Virus record (IMG/VR): IMGVR_UViG_3300044733_004818
Coordinates: 1-49,126 of that record
Source of the DNA: a virus
Strand: one strand, 5' to 3'
Length of the DNA: 49,126 nt
The notes beneath the pieces are model-generated. The model was not told the origin of the DNA. It worked only from the letters and a program-made list of their open reading frames with translations, and made no database searches. A program made the position numbers and the translations under genes. Shown one piece after another: positions 7,139 through 14,840 of the stretch; position 1 is the first letter of the stretch, and every line of letters begins with the position of its first letter.

Positions 7139-8590
7139 ATGCATATTTATGAATCCGAAAAAACGGACGGCCTATCTGAACTTCTATCTGCAAAATCTTC
7201 TATTGTTTATGCTTCTCTATTAGAAAAATCAGATAGTGAAGTATCCCATACAAAAACCCGTAAGGAAAATCAGGCTTTAGCTGGTATCGAAGACACTGAT
7301 TTATACTATACCCAATCTATTTTAGTTACAACATCATGGAATAAAAATGATGATATTTTTGATGCTATGGAGGTATGGAAAGCTCGATCAACACCCATGC
7401 ATAAACCAACGAATTTAGAGCATGACGAAAAAACTATTGTTGGTCATATTACTTCTAATTGGCCAATAGATGAAGATGGACAATTAATGGATGAATCTAT
7501 TGATATTAATTCATTACCAGAAAAATTTCATATTTTAACTGGTTCAGTAATATATAAGGGCTTTACCGAACCTGAATTAAGAGAAAGAGCCGAAAATCTA
7601 ATTTCAGAAATTGAATCTGGCGAAAAATATGTTAGTATGGAATGTTTTTTCAAAAATTTTGATTATGGTTTAATTAATAAGAGTAATGGTAGTTTTCATG
7701 TTTTACCACGAAATGAAGAAACAGCATTTTTAACAAAGCATTTAAGAGCATATGGTGGACAAGGTGAACACGAAAATTATAAGATAGGTAGGGTTTTACG
7801 TAATATAACATTTTCTGGTAAGGGATTTGTTAATAGACCAGCCAATCCAGAAAGTATTATATTTACTAAGGATAATCTAAAAAATACGTCAGAATCCGAA
7901 AGTATGATAAAAATATTAAACGAAAAAAATGACAATTCTACAGAAGAAGGTGTATTTTCAAATCAAGCCAATTTAAAGGAGACCAATATGAGTGTTGAAT
8001 CCACAGTCGCAACAGAAGAAGTAATCACAGTAGCCGAAACAGAAGTTACAACGGTTGCTCCAACTGTTGAAGTAGAAGAGGCCGAAGCAGCCAAAAAGAT
8101 GAAAGAAGAAATGATGAAGAAAGAGGAAGAAATGAAAAAAATGAAAGCTGCTTTAGAGTCTACTCAATCCGAACTCAATGCTGCTAATGAAGTTTTAGCA
8201 GGCTACAAAATGAAAGAAGAAGAGATGGCCAAGAAAGAAAAGAAAATGAAGAGAATGGCCTCTCTTATTGAAAGTGGTATCACAGAAGAACTCGCCAGTG
8301 CAACTGTCGATAAGTTCGAAAATCTTGATGATGCTGCTTTTGAAAGTATTGCTGCTCTAGTTGCTACTGTTAAACCAGTCAAAACAGAAGCACAAGAAGA
8401 AACTAAAGTTGAAGAAACACCAGTTAAGACTGAAGATGTTTCGCTAGCTTTAGAAAACGTTGAGACAAATGATCAAGAAATTGATCTTAGTGTTGGTAGC
8501 GAAACAGAATCAGAAATGCAAAGTACTAGAGCTGCCTTAGTTGACTTTGTTTGTATTAGACTAGGTAAAAAACTTAATAAGGGAGAGTAA
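7139..8590 (+). CDS. Capsid maturation protease fused to scaffold
   Basis: The 483-residue product combines a prohead protease (about 50-245) with a scaffold-like helical tail. Protease hallmarks are 'PTNLEHDEKTIVGHIT' with likely catalytic H95, 'HILTGSVIYKGF', and 'GEKYVSMECFF' with likely nucleophile S166, as in assemblin-type serine proteases of phages and herpesviruses. The C-terminal half is acidic and then highly charged (KKMKEEMMKKEEEMKKMKAA), a clear coiled coil, as expected of a scaffold. AAGGG lies a few bases before the ATG. A second in-frame start with a strong Shine-Dalgarno site is present at 7988, so the scaffold may also be made alone. Confidence 0.85.
   Translation: MHIYESEKTDGLSELLSAKSSIVYASLLEKSDSEVSHTKTRKENQALAGIEDTDLYYTQSILVTTSWNKNDDIFDAMEVWKARSTPMHKPTNLEHDEKTIVGHITSNWPIDEDGQLMDESIDINSLPEKFHILTGSVIYKGFTEPELRERAENLISEIESGEKYVSMECFFKNFDYGLINKSNGSFHVLPRNEETAFLTKHLRAYGGQGEHENYKIGRVLRNITFSGKGFVNRPANPESIIFTKDNLKNTSESESMIKILNEKNDNSTEEGVFSNQANLKETNMSVESTVATEEVITVAETEVTTVAPTVEVEEAEAAKKMKEEMMKKEEEMKKMKAALESTQSELNAANEVLAGYKMKEEEMAKKEKKMKRMASLIESGITEELASATVDKFENLDDAAFESIAALVATVKPVKTEAQEETKVEETPVKTEDVSLALENVETNDQEIDLSVGSETESEMQSTRAALVDFVCIRLGKKLNKGE
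7975..7990 (+). promoter_or_regulatory. Internal ribosome-binding site for the nested scaffold
   Basis: AAAGGAGA (7975-7982) precedes ATG 7988-7990 with six bases between GGAG and ATG. This is inside the protease-scaffold gene and in frame with it (Met284). The site is stronger than the gene's own start site. It marks the exact boundary between the protease part and the coiled-coil part, which argues that it is used. Confidence 0.7.
7988..8590 (+). CDS. Nested scaffold protein (internal start)
   Basis: This 200-residue in-frame product covers the C-terminal part of the protease-scaffold gene. It begins MSVESTVATEEV, runs through an acidic Val/Glu/Thr region, then a long charged coiled coil with repeated Met/Lys/Glu, and ends with a short ordered tail 'STRAALVDFVCIRLGKKL'. 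That terminus probably binds the capsid protein. The arrangement parallels lambda C/Nu3 and herpesvirus UL26/UL26.5, where the scaffold is made in excess from an internal start. The internal Shine-Dalgarno AAAGGAG supports real initiation. Confidence 0.7.
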   Translation: MSVESTVATEEVITVAETEVTTVAPTVEVEEAEAAKKMKEEMMKKEEEMKKMKAALESTQSELNAANEVLAGYKMKEEEMAKKEKKMKRMASLIESGITEELASATVDKFENLDDAAFESIAALVATVKPVKTEAQEETKVEETPVKTEDVSLALENVETNDQEIDLSVGSETESEMQSTRAALVDFVCIRLGKKLNKGE

Positions 8591-8592
8591 CA

Positions 8593-9051
8593 ATGGCTTT
8601 AAAATCAGATCGTGTTGAAGCTTACACAGATATTTCATTCTTCTGCAATGATGCAAGTGCCGAACGTGGCGTAATCGCTGTGCATAGTACTGGCGGTAGC
8701 GGCGTTGCTATGGACGATTCACTCGCCGTAGTAACAGTTGCTGCCTCACCATCTGGCACAAAGCCAGCAGGCTTAATGCTCAATGATGTTGTGAGTCTTG
8801 ATCTAACAAGACAGCACATCAACTGGCATCGTGACGAAGTTCAAACAGGTAGTAAAGTAACACTATTACGTCAAGGTCAAGTAACAACAAATATGGTTGT
8901 TTCTGGCGTAGCCCCAACAATAGGTCAAGATGCCTATTATGGTGTTAATGGTAAACTAACCAATGTTAGCACAAATAGTGTTAAGGTTGGTCGTTTCCTA
9001 AGTGTTCTAGATGCCGATGGTTACATCAAAGTAGACATTAATATAACTTGA
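8593..9051 (+). CDS. Head decoration / capsid-stabilising protein
   Basis: The 152-residue product starts MALKSDRVEAYTDISFFCND after a GGGAG Shine-Dalgarno site. The protein is small, beta-rich and lacks charged helices ('VEAYTDISFF', 'QHINWHRDEVQTGSKVTLLR', 'DGYIKVDINIT'). It sits between scaffold and major capsid genes, the usual place of a decoration protein that binds the expanded shell. The pattern 'LTRQHINWHRDEVQ' is familiar to me from marine phage proteins of the same position. It uses more favoured codons (CGT, GGT, GTT) than the low-expression neighbours, in line with a high-copy virion protein. Confidence 0.7.
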   Translation: MALKSDRVEAYTDISFFCNDASAERGVIAVHSTGGSGVAMDDSLAVVTVAASPSGTKPAGLMLNDVVSLDLTRQHINWHRDEVQTGSKVTLLRQGQVTTNMVVSGVAPTIGQDAYYGVNGKLTNVSTNSVKVGRFLSVLDADGYIKVDINIT

Positions 9052-9065
9052 TAAGGGAGAAAAAC

Positions 9066-10082
9066 ATGGCCAATAGAAAATTTGAACCTACTCCAGAATT
9101 AACAGATCTTTTAGTTAAGTCTGGTTCGTTACACAAAGAAGAAGCACTAGCTGCCAATCATGAGTTTGCTAAAGCTCTAGAGCTTCCTCTACGTCAAGGT
9201 GTTCTTAGTGGTAATATTCTAGATGACATCTTCGAGCCTGTCCAACTTGCTCAAAGTGCCACTCCAGAATTTCCATTAGACTTCCTTGCGCCCGGTACTG
9301 AAAAAGACTTTGTGGCTTATACCATCCCAAATCATGGTTATATTCCACAAAAGCATGTTGAGGGCGATTATGTCATGGTTCCAACCTATGACATTGGCGC
9401 TAGTATCGACTATCTTCTAAAGTATGCCCGTGACGCCCGCTGGGACGTTGTTGGTCGTGCAATGGAAGTTCTCGAAGCTCAATTTGTTAAGAAAATGAAT
9501 GACGATGGTTGGCACACACTTCTTGCCGCTGGTGTTGATCGTAACATCGTAGTTTACGACACAGATTCTAATGATGGTCAATTCAGTAAGAGATTAGTTT
9601 CTCTTATGAAGACCGTTATGCGTCGAAATGGCGGCGGTAACAGTGCTAGTAACAATCGTGGTATGCTAACTGATCTTTATGTTAGTCCAGAAGCTATGGA
9701 AGATATCCGTAACTGGGGTCTTGATCAAATCGACGAAGTAACTCGTCGTGAAATCTATACCGCTGCTGACGGTACTCTTAACCGTGTATTTGGTATTAAC
9801 CTACATGATCGTGATGAGCTAGGTGAAGGTCAACAATATCAACTTTTCTATGAAAACGTTCTTGGTGGTTCGCTACCAAGTGACGAAACCTTCCAAAAGG
9901 TTGAGCTTGTTGTTGGTCTTGATCTTCGCAAGAGAGACAGTTTCATAATGCCAGTTCGTCAAGAAGTTCAAATCTTCGAAGACGATACACTACATCGTCA
10001 AAAGAGAGCCGGTTTCTACGGCTGGGCAGAACAAGGTTTTGCCGTTCTTGACAATCGTAGAGTTTTACTTGGCGCTCTCTAA
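9066..10082 (+). CDS. Major capsid protein (HK97 fold)
   Basis: The 338-residue protein starts at ATG 9066, preceded by AAGGGAG with good spacing. An upstream ATG at 9048 lacks this and overlaps the previous gene. An N-terminal helical part is followed by 'FPLDFLAPGTEKDFVAYTIP', 'HVEGDYVMVPTYDIGASIDY', a spine-helix-like 'VVGRAMEVLEAQFVKKMNDD', and a C-terminal 'AGFYGWAEQGFAVLDNRRVL'. These fit an HK97-fold capsid subunit as seen in many marine phages. Position after protease/scaffold and decoration genes and before a strong terminator supports it. CGT is the main Arg codon here while AGA dominates many neighbouring genes, a sign of high expression. Confidence 0.92.
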   Translation: MANRKFEPTPELTDLLVKSGSLHKEEALAANHEFAKALELPLRQGVLSGNILDDIFEPVQLAQSATPEFPLDFLAPGTEKDFVAYTIPNHGYIPQKHVEGDYVMVPTYDIGASIDYLLKYARDARWDVVGRAMEVLEAQFVKKMNDDGWHTLLAAGVDRNIVVYDTDSNDGQFSKRLVSLMKTVMRRNGGGNSASNNRGMLTDLYVSPEAMEDIRNWGLDQIDEVTRREIYTAADGTLNRVFGINLHDRDELGEGQQYQLFYENVLGGSLPSDETFQKVELVVGLDLRKRDSFIMPVRQEVQIFEDDTLHRQKRAGFYGWAEQGFAVLDNRRVLLGAL

Positions 10083-10110
10083 GATTAAGTTCTGAGCATC
10101 AAAAAAGAAA

Positions 10111-10139
10111 AGGTCGGCCTTGTGCCGGCCTTTTTTTTT
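10111..10139 (+). terminator. Strong rho-independent terminator after the capsid gene
   Basis: AGGTCGGC (10111-10118) pairs with GCCGGCCT (10124-10131) around the loop CTTGT, with one G-T pair. Nine T (10131-10139) follow immediately, and an A-rich stretch precedes it. It closes the head operon 28 bases after the capsid stop codon. Confidence 0.95.
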
Positions 10140-10147
10140 AGGTGTAT

Positions 10148-10175
10148 TATAATATATTGATCATTGATCTGATCA
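10148..10175 (+). promoter_or_regulatory. Candidate late promoter with TGATCA repeats
   Basis: TATAATATAT starts at 10148, right after the capsid terminator, and could be a -10-only promoter of the late sigma type. No -35 match exists because that region is the terminator stem. Just downstream, two TGATCA palindromes (10158-10163 and 10170-10175) flank TTGATC, giving three GATC sites in 18 bases. This could be an operator or methylation-sensitive site. The next gene starts at 10202. All activity is inferred. Confidence 0.35.
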
Positions 10176-10201
10176 TACCAATTTTAATGAAGAGGTCAAT
10201 T

Positions 10202-10726
10202 ATGGCATGGCAGGATGAAATGATTATTACTACTAGAGTATTAATTAATGATTTAGATACTCCATATGAATTTAGTGATGATAGAATAGAACAAATTTTA
10301 GTAGTGGCAGCAAAATATGTGCAATTTGATGTAAATTTAAGTTATAAATATACTATAGATGTTGTTAATAAACTAATGAGTCCTGATCCTACCGTTAATA
10401 GCGATGAAATTTTTATCAGTTTAGCGTGTCTAAAAGCTTCGTGCATTATTGATCAAGGTACATTACGCACCAAGGCCGCTTTAGAAGGCATTAGAACAGC
10501 TCTAGGACCCGCAAGTTTAAGTGTAGGTGGTTCCGTTGATGGTTGGAAAGCTATTTTAGAACACGGAGCCTGTGCTTTATATGATGAGTTAACTAGTCAT
10601 TGGGATGTGAAGGAAGCCACAGCTTGGGCAGCAGTATTGTCTCCATTTGTTAATAATAGATATGATCCAAGATATCTTAATGTTGGTCCGTTTAGAAATG
10701 TTGGAAATAATGACTTTTACTCATGA
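10202..10726 (+). CDS. Head-tail connector (adaptor) protein
   Basis: The 174-residue product starts MAWQDEMIITTRVLINDLD at 10202 with GAAGAGGT upstream. A longer frame from 10142 is rejected because it adds a hydrophobic stretch in the promoter-like spacer. The helical pattern 'FSDDRIEQILVVAAKYVQFD', 'FISLACLKASCIIDQGTLRT' and the conserved-looking 'ALGPASLSVGG' resemble neck adaptors of the gp6/connector type in marine phages. It sits first after the capsid operon, as expected. It would attach to the portal ring and seal the head for tail joining. Confidence 0.65.
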   Translation: MAWQDEMIITTRVLINDLDTPYEFSDDRIEQILVVAAKYVQFDVNLSYKYTIDVVNKLMSPDPTVNSDEIFISLACLKASCIIDQGTLRTKAALEGIRTALGPASLSVGGSVDGWKAILEHGACALYDELTSHWDVKEATAWAAVLSPFVNNRYDPRYLNVGPFRNVGNNDFYS

Positions 10727-10734
10727 GATAGAAT

Positions 10735-13104
10735 ATGGCCTATCCAGATTTTTCACTATTACAATCAATATATAATAAACAAATTAATTTATTATTAGCT
10801 AATAATGGATTAACAACAAGATGTGATTTTAATTTTGGCATAACAAATACTAATATTTGTCCTAATTGTATATATGATGTTAGTTTAAAAAAATCTTCTG
10901 GTAAATATAAGTCTGGTGGACCTGTTCCTTTTGCTCTTGGTAAAATTTGTCCATACTGTAATGGTGTTGGATCGTATGGTATTGTTAATACTTCTACAGG
11001 ATATTTAGCAATCATATGGGATTATAAAAAATGGATAAATCCACCTCCACAAATAGATAATCCTAATGGTTATATTCAAACAATTTGTCACAGAGACTAT
11101 TTGCCACAAATACGTCAATGTAAAGATATGACTGTTGTTTATAATAGCAGCGGATCAAATCCGATATTTCAGCTCTATGGCGAACCCAATCCTGCTGGTT
11201 TGGGAGATAATGAATATTTATTTACTATGTGGAAAAAAATTGGCGTTAATAATTCTATTCCTGTTACTCTAACGCCCACCCCAGGACTTACTGCGACACC
11301 AACAAAAACTCCTACTCGTACTCTCACTCTTACAAGAACATCAACTAGAACACCAACAAGAACTCAGACCCTGACTCGATCACCTACGTCAACTCCAACG
11401 TCTACTATTGGAGTATCAGCAACACCGACAAATACTCCTACACCAACTATTGGAGTATCAGCAACACCGACGAATACTCCTACACCAACTATTGGAGTAT
11501 CAGCAACACCGACGAATACGCCTACGCCCACACCAATACCTAGTCCGGAAACATGCTGTCCACAGCTCCAGGTGTTCTTTAAAACATATAATATACCAGA
11601 CTGTTTTACAATATATGATCAATATGGCAATATAATCTATACTACTGGATTTGTTACCACAGGCCCAGATTTTATAGACCTTCCACCATTATTTAATTTA
11701 CCATGTAATTTTTATATGTCTGTAGATGCACCACATCGAAGTACTGCATGGGAATTAATGGTAACTGGATGTATTGAATTTAACACTTCTGGAAGTCGAA
11801 ATGTTGATAATCAGCCATTTTTCTTTGAGGGATGTAGTTGTGGTGGTAGTGAGAGTGGCAGTGAAAGTGGTAGTGAGAGCGGATGTGAAGATTGTATTTC
11901 AGATACATATAGTATCGATATATGTGGCAGCGAAAGCGGCAGCGAAAGCGGCAGCGAAAGCGGCAGCGAAAGCGGCAGCGAAAGCGGCAGCGAAAGCGGC
12001 AGCGAAAGTGGTAGTGAGAGTGGCAGTGGCAGTGATAGTGGCAGCGAAAGTGGATGCGTTGAATGCTCGTCTGACCTTTACTTTTTAAATATATGTGGTA
12101 GTGAAAGTGGTAGCGGAAGTGGATGTAATATATGTGATAATTTACCAGATAGTATATTTCTTGGAATGTTATATGGATATGGAATAACTACAGGGTATGT
12201 TTCATCAGGCCCCGTATCCTTAACTAAAGACAATAGTGATAATTTATGGAAAGCTAGTTGGACAATGATAAAACCAGATTGTCCATCTTATGTTCAAGAA
12301 ATAGATATCGAATGTGTTGATGCTCAATTTAATGCTGTAAGACATCAAATTATTTGTGGAATTGGCACTTTTGATTTAGATACAACGGGCTTAGGAGATA
12401 TAGATTCAGATGGTTGTGAACCAACTAGTTTTCTTGGTTTTGTAGGAACTATTAGACCAGCAGATGTAAATGATGCCACCCAGTGCATAAGTCCTTGCGA
12501 ATGTCAAGTTAATTGCCTGCCTCCTCCACCACCTCCTCCAATACCAATACCTCAAGCTGCCAGAGGTTTACAGGGTATTAATCTAAATGGTGGTAATCTT
12601 ATTAAAGAATTTGCAATCTTTGATACGTTCGAAGTTTCTAGTTACTCGACACAGTCGGTTATTACAACACGAGAATGTGCTAATGATTTTAATAATTTTA
12701 CTCCAGTAAATATTAACTTTGCTCCGATAGATTATGAACCATATTGTTATGATACGGTAAGCATAGTTTCAGATATACAAATAGTTAATGGGCATTTAAT
12801 TATTACAAAAAATAGTCTTAAAATTTTAAGCATCAATAATCCCATTGTGTCTGTTAACGTAGATACTATTAATAGTTGTGATTTCAATGTGTTAATCGAT
12901 AATGATCCTGGTCCACCAGCAGTTTCTGTAGACTCTTGTTCGACCTATGATGGATCAGAAGAATTGAATTTAATTACCGACGTATATATTGAAAATAATA
13001 CGCTAAAATATAGAATAGCAAATATTAGAGTATTAAAGATACATAGTGTGAATAATCAAGAATTAATTATTACTACAACAGACTGTCCAGCATTCCTAGA
13101 ATAA
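10735..13104 (+). CDS. Large modular virion protein with Thr/Pro and Ser/Gly/Glu repeats
   Basis: This 789-residue mosaic starts with an N-terminal domain (1-180) that has two possible zinc pairs, CPNC (42-45) and CPYC (72-75), and '[17 protein letters not shown]'. I recall this domain in phage neck regions and it probably anchors the protein to the virion. A Thr/Pro/Arg-rich mucin-like linker follows (about 180-268, ending in three 14-residue repeats), then a beta-rich domain (270-375). Next come (Gly-Ser-Glu-Ser)n tracts separated by small Cys modules, a further folded region (about 460-590), a proline run, and a C-terminal part with repeated ~38-residue beta modules each ending near 'TTxxC'. 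It may be a neck-attached fibre or adhesin. The repeats look prone to length change. Confidence 0.7.
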   Translation: MAYPDFSLLQSIYNKQINLLLANNGLTTRCDFNFGITNTNICPNCIYDVSLKKSSGKYKSGGPVPFALGKICPYCNGVGSYGIVNTSTGYLAIIWDYKKWINPPPQIDNPNGYIQTICHRDYLPQIRQCKDMTVVYNSSGSNPIFQLYGEPNPAGLGDNEYLFTMWKKIGVNNSIPVTLTPTPGLTATPTKTPTRTLTLTRTSTRTPTRTQTLTRSPTSTPTSTIGVSATPTNTPTPTIGVSATPTNTPTPTIGVSATPTNTPTPTPIPSPETCCPQLQVFFKTYNIPDCFTIYDQYGNIIYTTGFVTTGPDFIDLPPLFNLPCNFYMSVDAPHRSTAWELMVTGCIEFNTSGSRNVDNQPFFFEGCSCGGSESGSESGSESGCEDCISDTYSIDICGSESGSESGSESGSESGSESGSESGSESGSESGSGSDSGSESGCVECSSDLYFLNICGSESGSGSGCNICDNLPDSIFLGMLYGYGITTGYVSSGPVSLTKDNSDNLWKASWTMIKPDCPSYVQEIDIECVDAQFNAVRHQIICGIGTFDLDTTGLGDIDSDGCEPTSFLGFVGTIRPADVNDATQCISPCECQVNCLPPPPPPPIPIPQAARGLQGINLNGGNLIKEFAIFDTFEVSSYSTQSVITTRECANDFNNFTPVNINFAPIDYEPYCYDTVSIVSDIQIVNGHLIITKNSLKILSINNPIVSVNVDTINSCDFNVLIDNDPGPPAVSVDSCSTYDGSEELNLITDVYIENNTLKYRIANIRVLKIHSVNNQELIITTTDCPAFLE
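11404..11529 (+). repeat. Three 42-bp tandem repeats (Thr/Pro linker)
   Basis: Units at 11404-11445, 11446-11487 and 11488-11529 are nearly identical in DNA and each encodes [14 protein letters not shown]. Differences are a few bases such as ACA/ACG, so the array expanded recently. It lies in the middle of the virion gene at 10735 and lengthens a Thr/Pro-rich linker. Confidence 0.95.
11926..12009 (+). repeat. 12-bp tandem array encoding Gly-Ser-Glu-Ser
   Basis: Six perfect copies of GGCAGCGAAAGC (11926-11997) and a seventh differing at the last base (11998-12009) are followed by degenerate GGTAGTGAGAGT-like copies to about 12050. Earlier degenerate copies occur at 11851-11880. DNA identity is much higher than protein conservation needs, so replication slippage is recent. 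Confidence 0.95.
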
Positions 13105-13118
13105 GAATAGAGGTTAAA

Positions 13119-14828
13119 ATGTCAGGTGGTTTATCTACAACAAATAAAAATAATTGGTGTGGATTGCATATCAATGATATTGTTCTGATTGACAGAAATA
13201 ATAATATATTAACAATTCAATTATTTACTCCAGAAATATACGAAAATACTCATATAGAATATTCTTATAATTATGGTAATACATTTCAAACAGTTGATTT
13301 AAATAATGGTAATAAAGTTGAAAAAACTAATACGTTTAATATTGATATTTCAACCACAACTATAAATAATAACAATAATAGTCTTTCATTTCCTAATCAA
13401 ATTACATTATCTGGTTGGGAAATAGTAAAAAACTTAGATCCAGATTCGTTTATTTATAACAATGTAAATGGTACATATAGTAAAATTGGAGTAGATATAA
13501 ATGGATATCCTATATATGCTAGCGATAATTATGGATGCTGGGTGGGAACAGATAATACCTATACATATAGTGCGGGTGTTTCTAGCGAATCTTGTAATGG
13601 TTTTGTCGATAGGTTTTATTTAGTTAGGGGAGGCGCAGGAGGAATATGGACATTATCAGCTGGTAGCAGTAGTGGTACTTTATTTGCTGGAGACACATCA
13701 AATTCAGAATGTGTTGATACTTTAACTATGGGGCCATACGGTATAGGTACAGAGCTTATTTTAACTGTAAATAGTTATGGTATAATCACATCAACACCAT
13801 GTACAAACAATAACGGATTCGGAAGCGATACTGTAATTCCTGGTAGTAACAATAGTGGTAGTCAGAGTGGTAGCGAGAGTGGTTTAGAAATATGTGACAT
13901 AGCATTCAAATTAGTAACTACTTGTGAAGAAGAACAAAGTGGTAGCGAAAGTGGTAGTGATAGTGGCAGCGGTAGCGGTAGCGGTAGCGGTAGCGGTAGC
14001 GGTGGCGAAAGCGGCACAACATATGCTCCTATACTATTTGATAGATCCTCATGGAATGGAGATGGTGTGCTTCCTTCCGGAATCGTTAATTTATTAAATG
14101 CTGCTGCCTCAGCATGGGAGGCTTCTGTTTCTTTTGATCCTGATGTGGTAAATGCTCTCAAATCTGATGATCCAGCATGGAACGGCATAATAATAAATAG
14201 TTATACTGAAGATAATTATGGACCTACATTTTTGGCAGCATGCGGCGTAGCTGACTCTATTAGCTTAGGGGATTCGTATAATGCGCTATCTTTTGATTTA
14301 TATATTAATACATACTATTATCCAACCTATCCAGTAAGTTGGACCAATGTTATGATACACGAATTAGGACATGCTCTTGGCATAGGAACATTATGGACAA
14401 CGGATGGTTTCTGGTTGAATGGTACAACTTATAACTTAACACAGTCAGCATATAATAGTAAATATTCCATTACTAGAAGCAAGATACCAGTTGAAGATGG
14501 TGGTGGTCAAGGCACAGGAGGTGCTCACTGGGAAAACAATTATAGAGCAGCGGGTTATGAGCCTGGAGAACCATATTATCCAGCCATAAATGATATTATG
14601 ATAGGATGGATTAGTAATTTAAATATCACTAATATTAGCTTAGCTTTTTTGAATGATTTAGGATATAATGTTATACAAAATAGTGTGCTAGCATATAGTG
14701 CGGTGCATGAAGAGTATAATGATATTCCTGTTCATTGTAGATGTGGCGAGTGTGCTATGATAAATAAAGTACCTAATATAAGTATGTATTATAATAAAGA
14801 AAATAAAACAATTTTAAAGGTACATTAA
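13119..14828 (+). CDS. Virion zinc metalloprotease 1 (HExxH, leishmanolysin-like)
   Basis: The 569-residue product has a C-terminal metalloprotease domain (about 300-520). H414-E415-x2-H418 lies in 'MIHELGHALGIGTLW'; the third ligand is likely H470 in 'GGAHWENNYR', and the Met-turn M494 is in 'NDIMIGW'. The domain ends 'LAFLNDLGYNV', as in secreted M8/leishmanolysin-like zincins. The N-terminal part has a beta domain (12-65), an extra Cys-containing insertion (about 96-235), and Gly-Ser-(Glu) linkers (248-256, 274-299). The C-terminus has a Cys motif HCRCGEC (539-545). There is no signal peptide, so it is probably a virion part that acts at the cell surface. GAGGT precedes the ATG. It is a paralogue of the next gene. 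Confidence 0.82.
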   Translation: MSGGLSTTNKNNWCGLHINDIVLIDRNNNILTIQLFTPEIYENTHIEYSYNYGNTFQTVDLNNGNKVEKTNTFNIDISTTTINNNNNSLSFPNQITLSGWEIVKNLDPDSFIYNNVNGTYSKIGVDINGYPIYASDNYGCWVGTDNTYTYSAGVSSESCNGFVDRFYLVRGGAGGIWTLSAGSSSGTLFAGDTSNSECVDTLTMGPYGIGTELILTVNSYGIITSTPCTNNNGFGSDTVIPGSNNSGSQSGSESGLEICDIAFKLVTTCEEEQSGSESGSDSGSGSGSGSGSGSGGESGTTYAPILFDRSSWNGDGVLPSGIVNLLNAAASAWEASVSFDPDVVNALKSDDPAWNGIIINSYTEDNYGPTFLAACGVADSISLGDSYNALSFDLYINTYYYPTYPVSWTNVMIHELGHALGIGTLWTTDGFWLNGTTYNLTQSAYNSKYSITRSKIPVEDGGGQGTGGAHWENNYRAAGYEPGEPYYPAINDIMIGWISNLNITNISLAFLNDLGYNVIQNSVLAYSAVHEEYNDIPVHCRCGECAMINKVPNISMYYNKENKTILKVH

Positions 14829-14840
14829 AGGGTATAAGTA

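Noticed and set aside
11404-12009. CRISPR-like array
   Set aside because: The repeats are directly abutting, in frame and coding, with no spacers and no cas genes.
11774-12088. Frame with long Ala-Ala-Lys repeats
   Set aside because: It is the +1 shadow of the GGCAGCGAAAGC array inside the virion gene at 10735.
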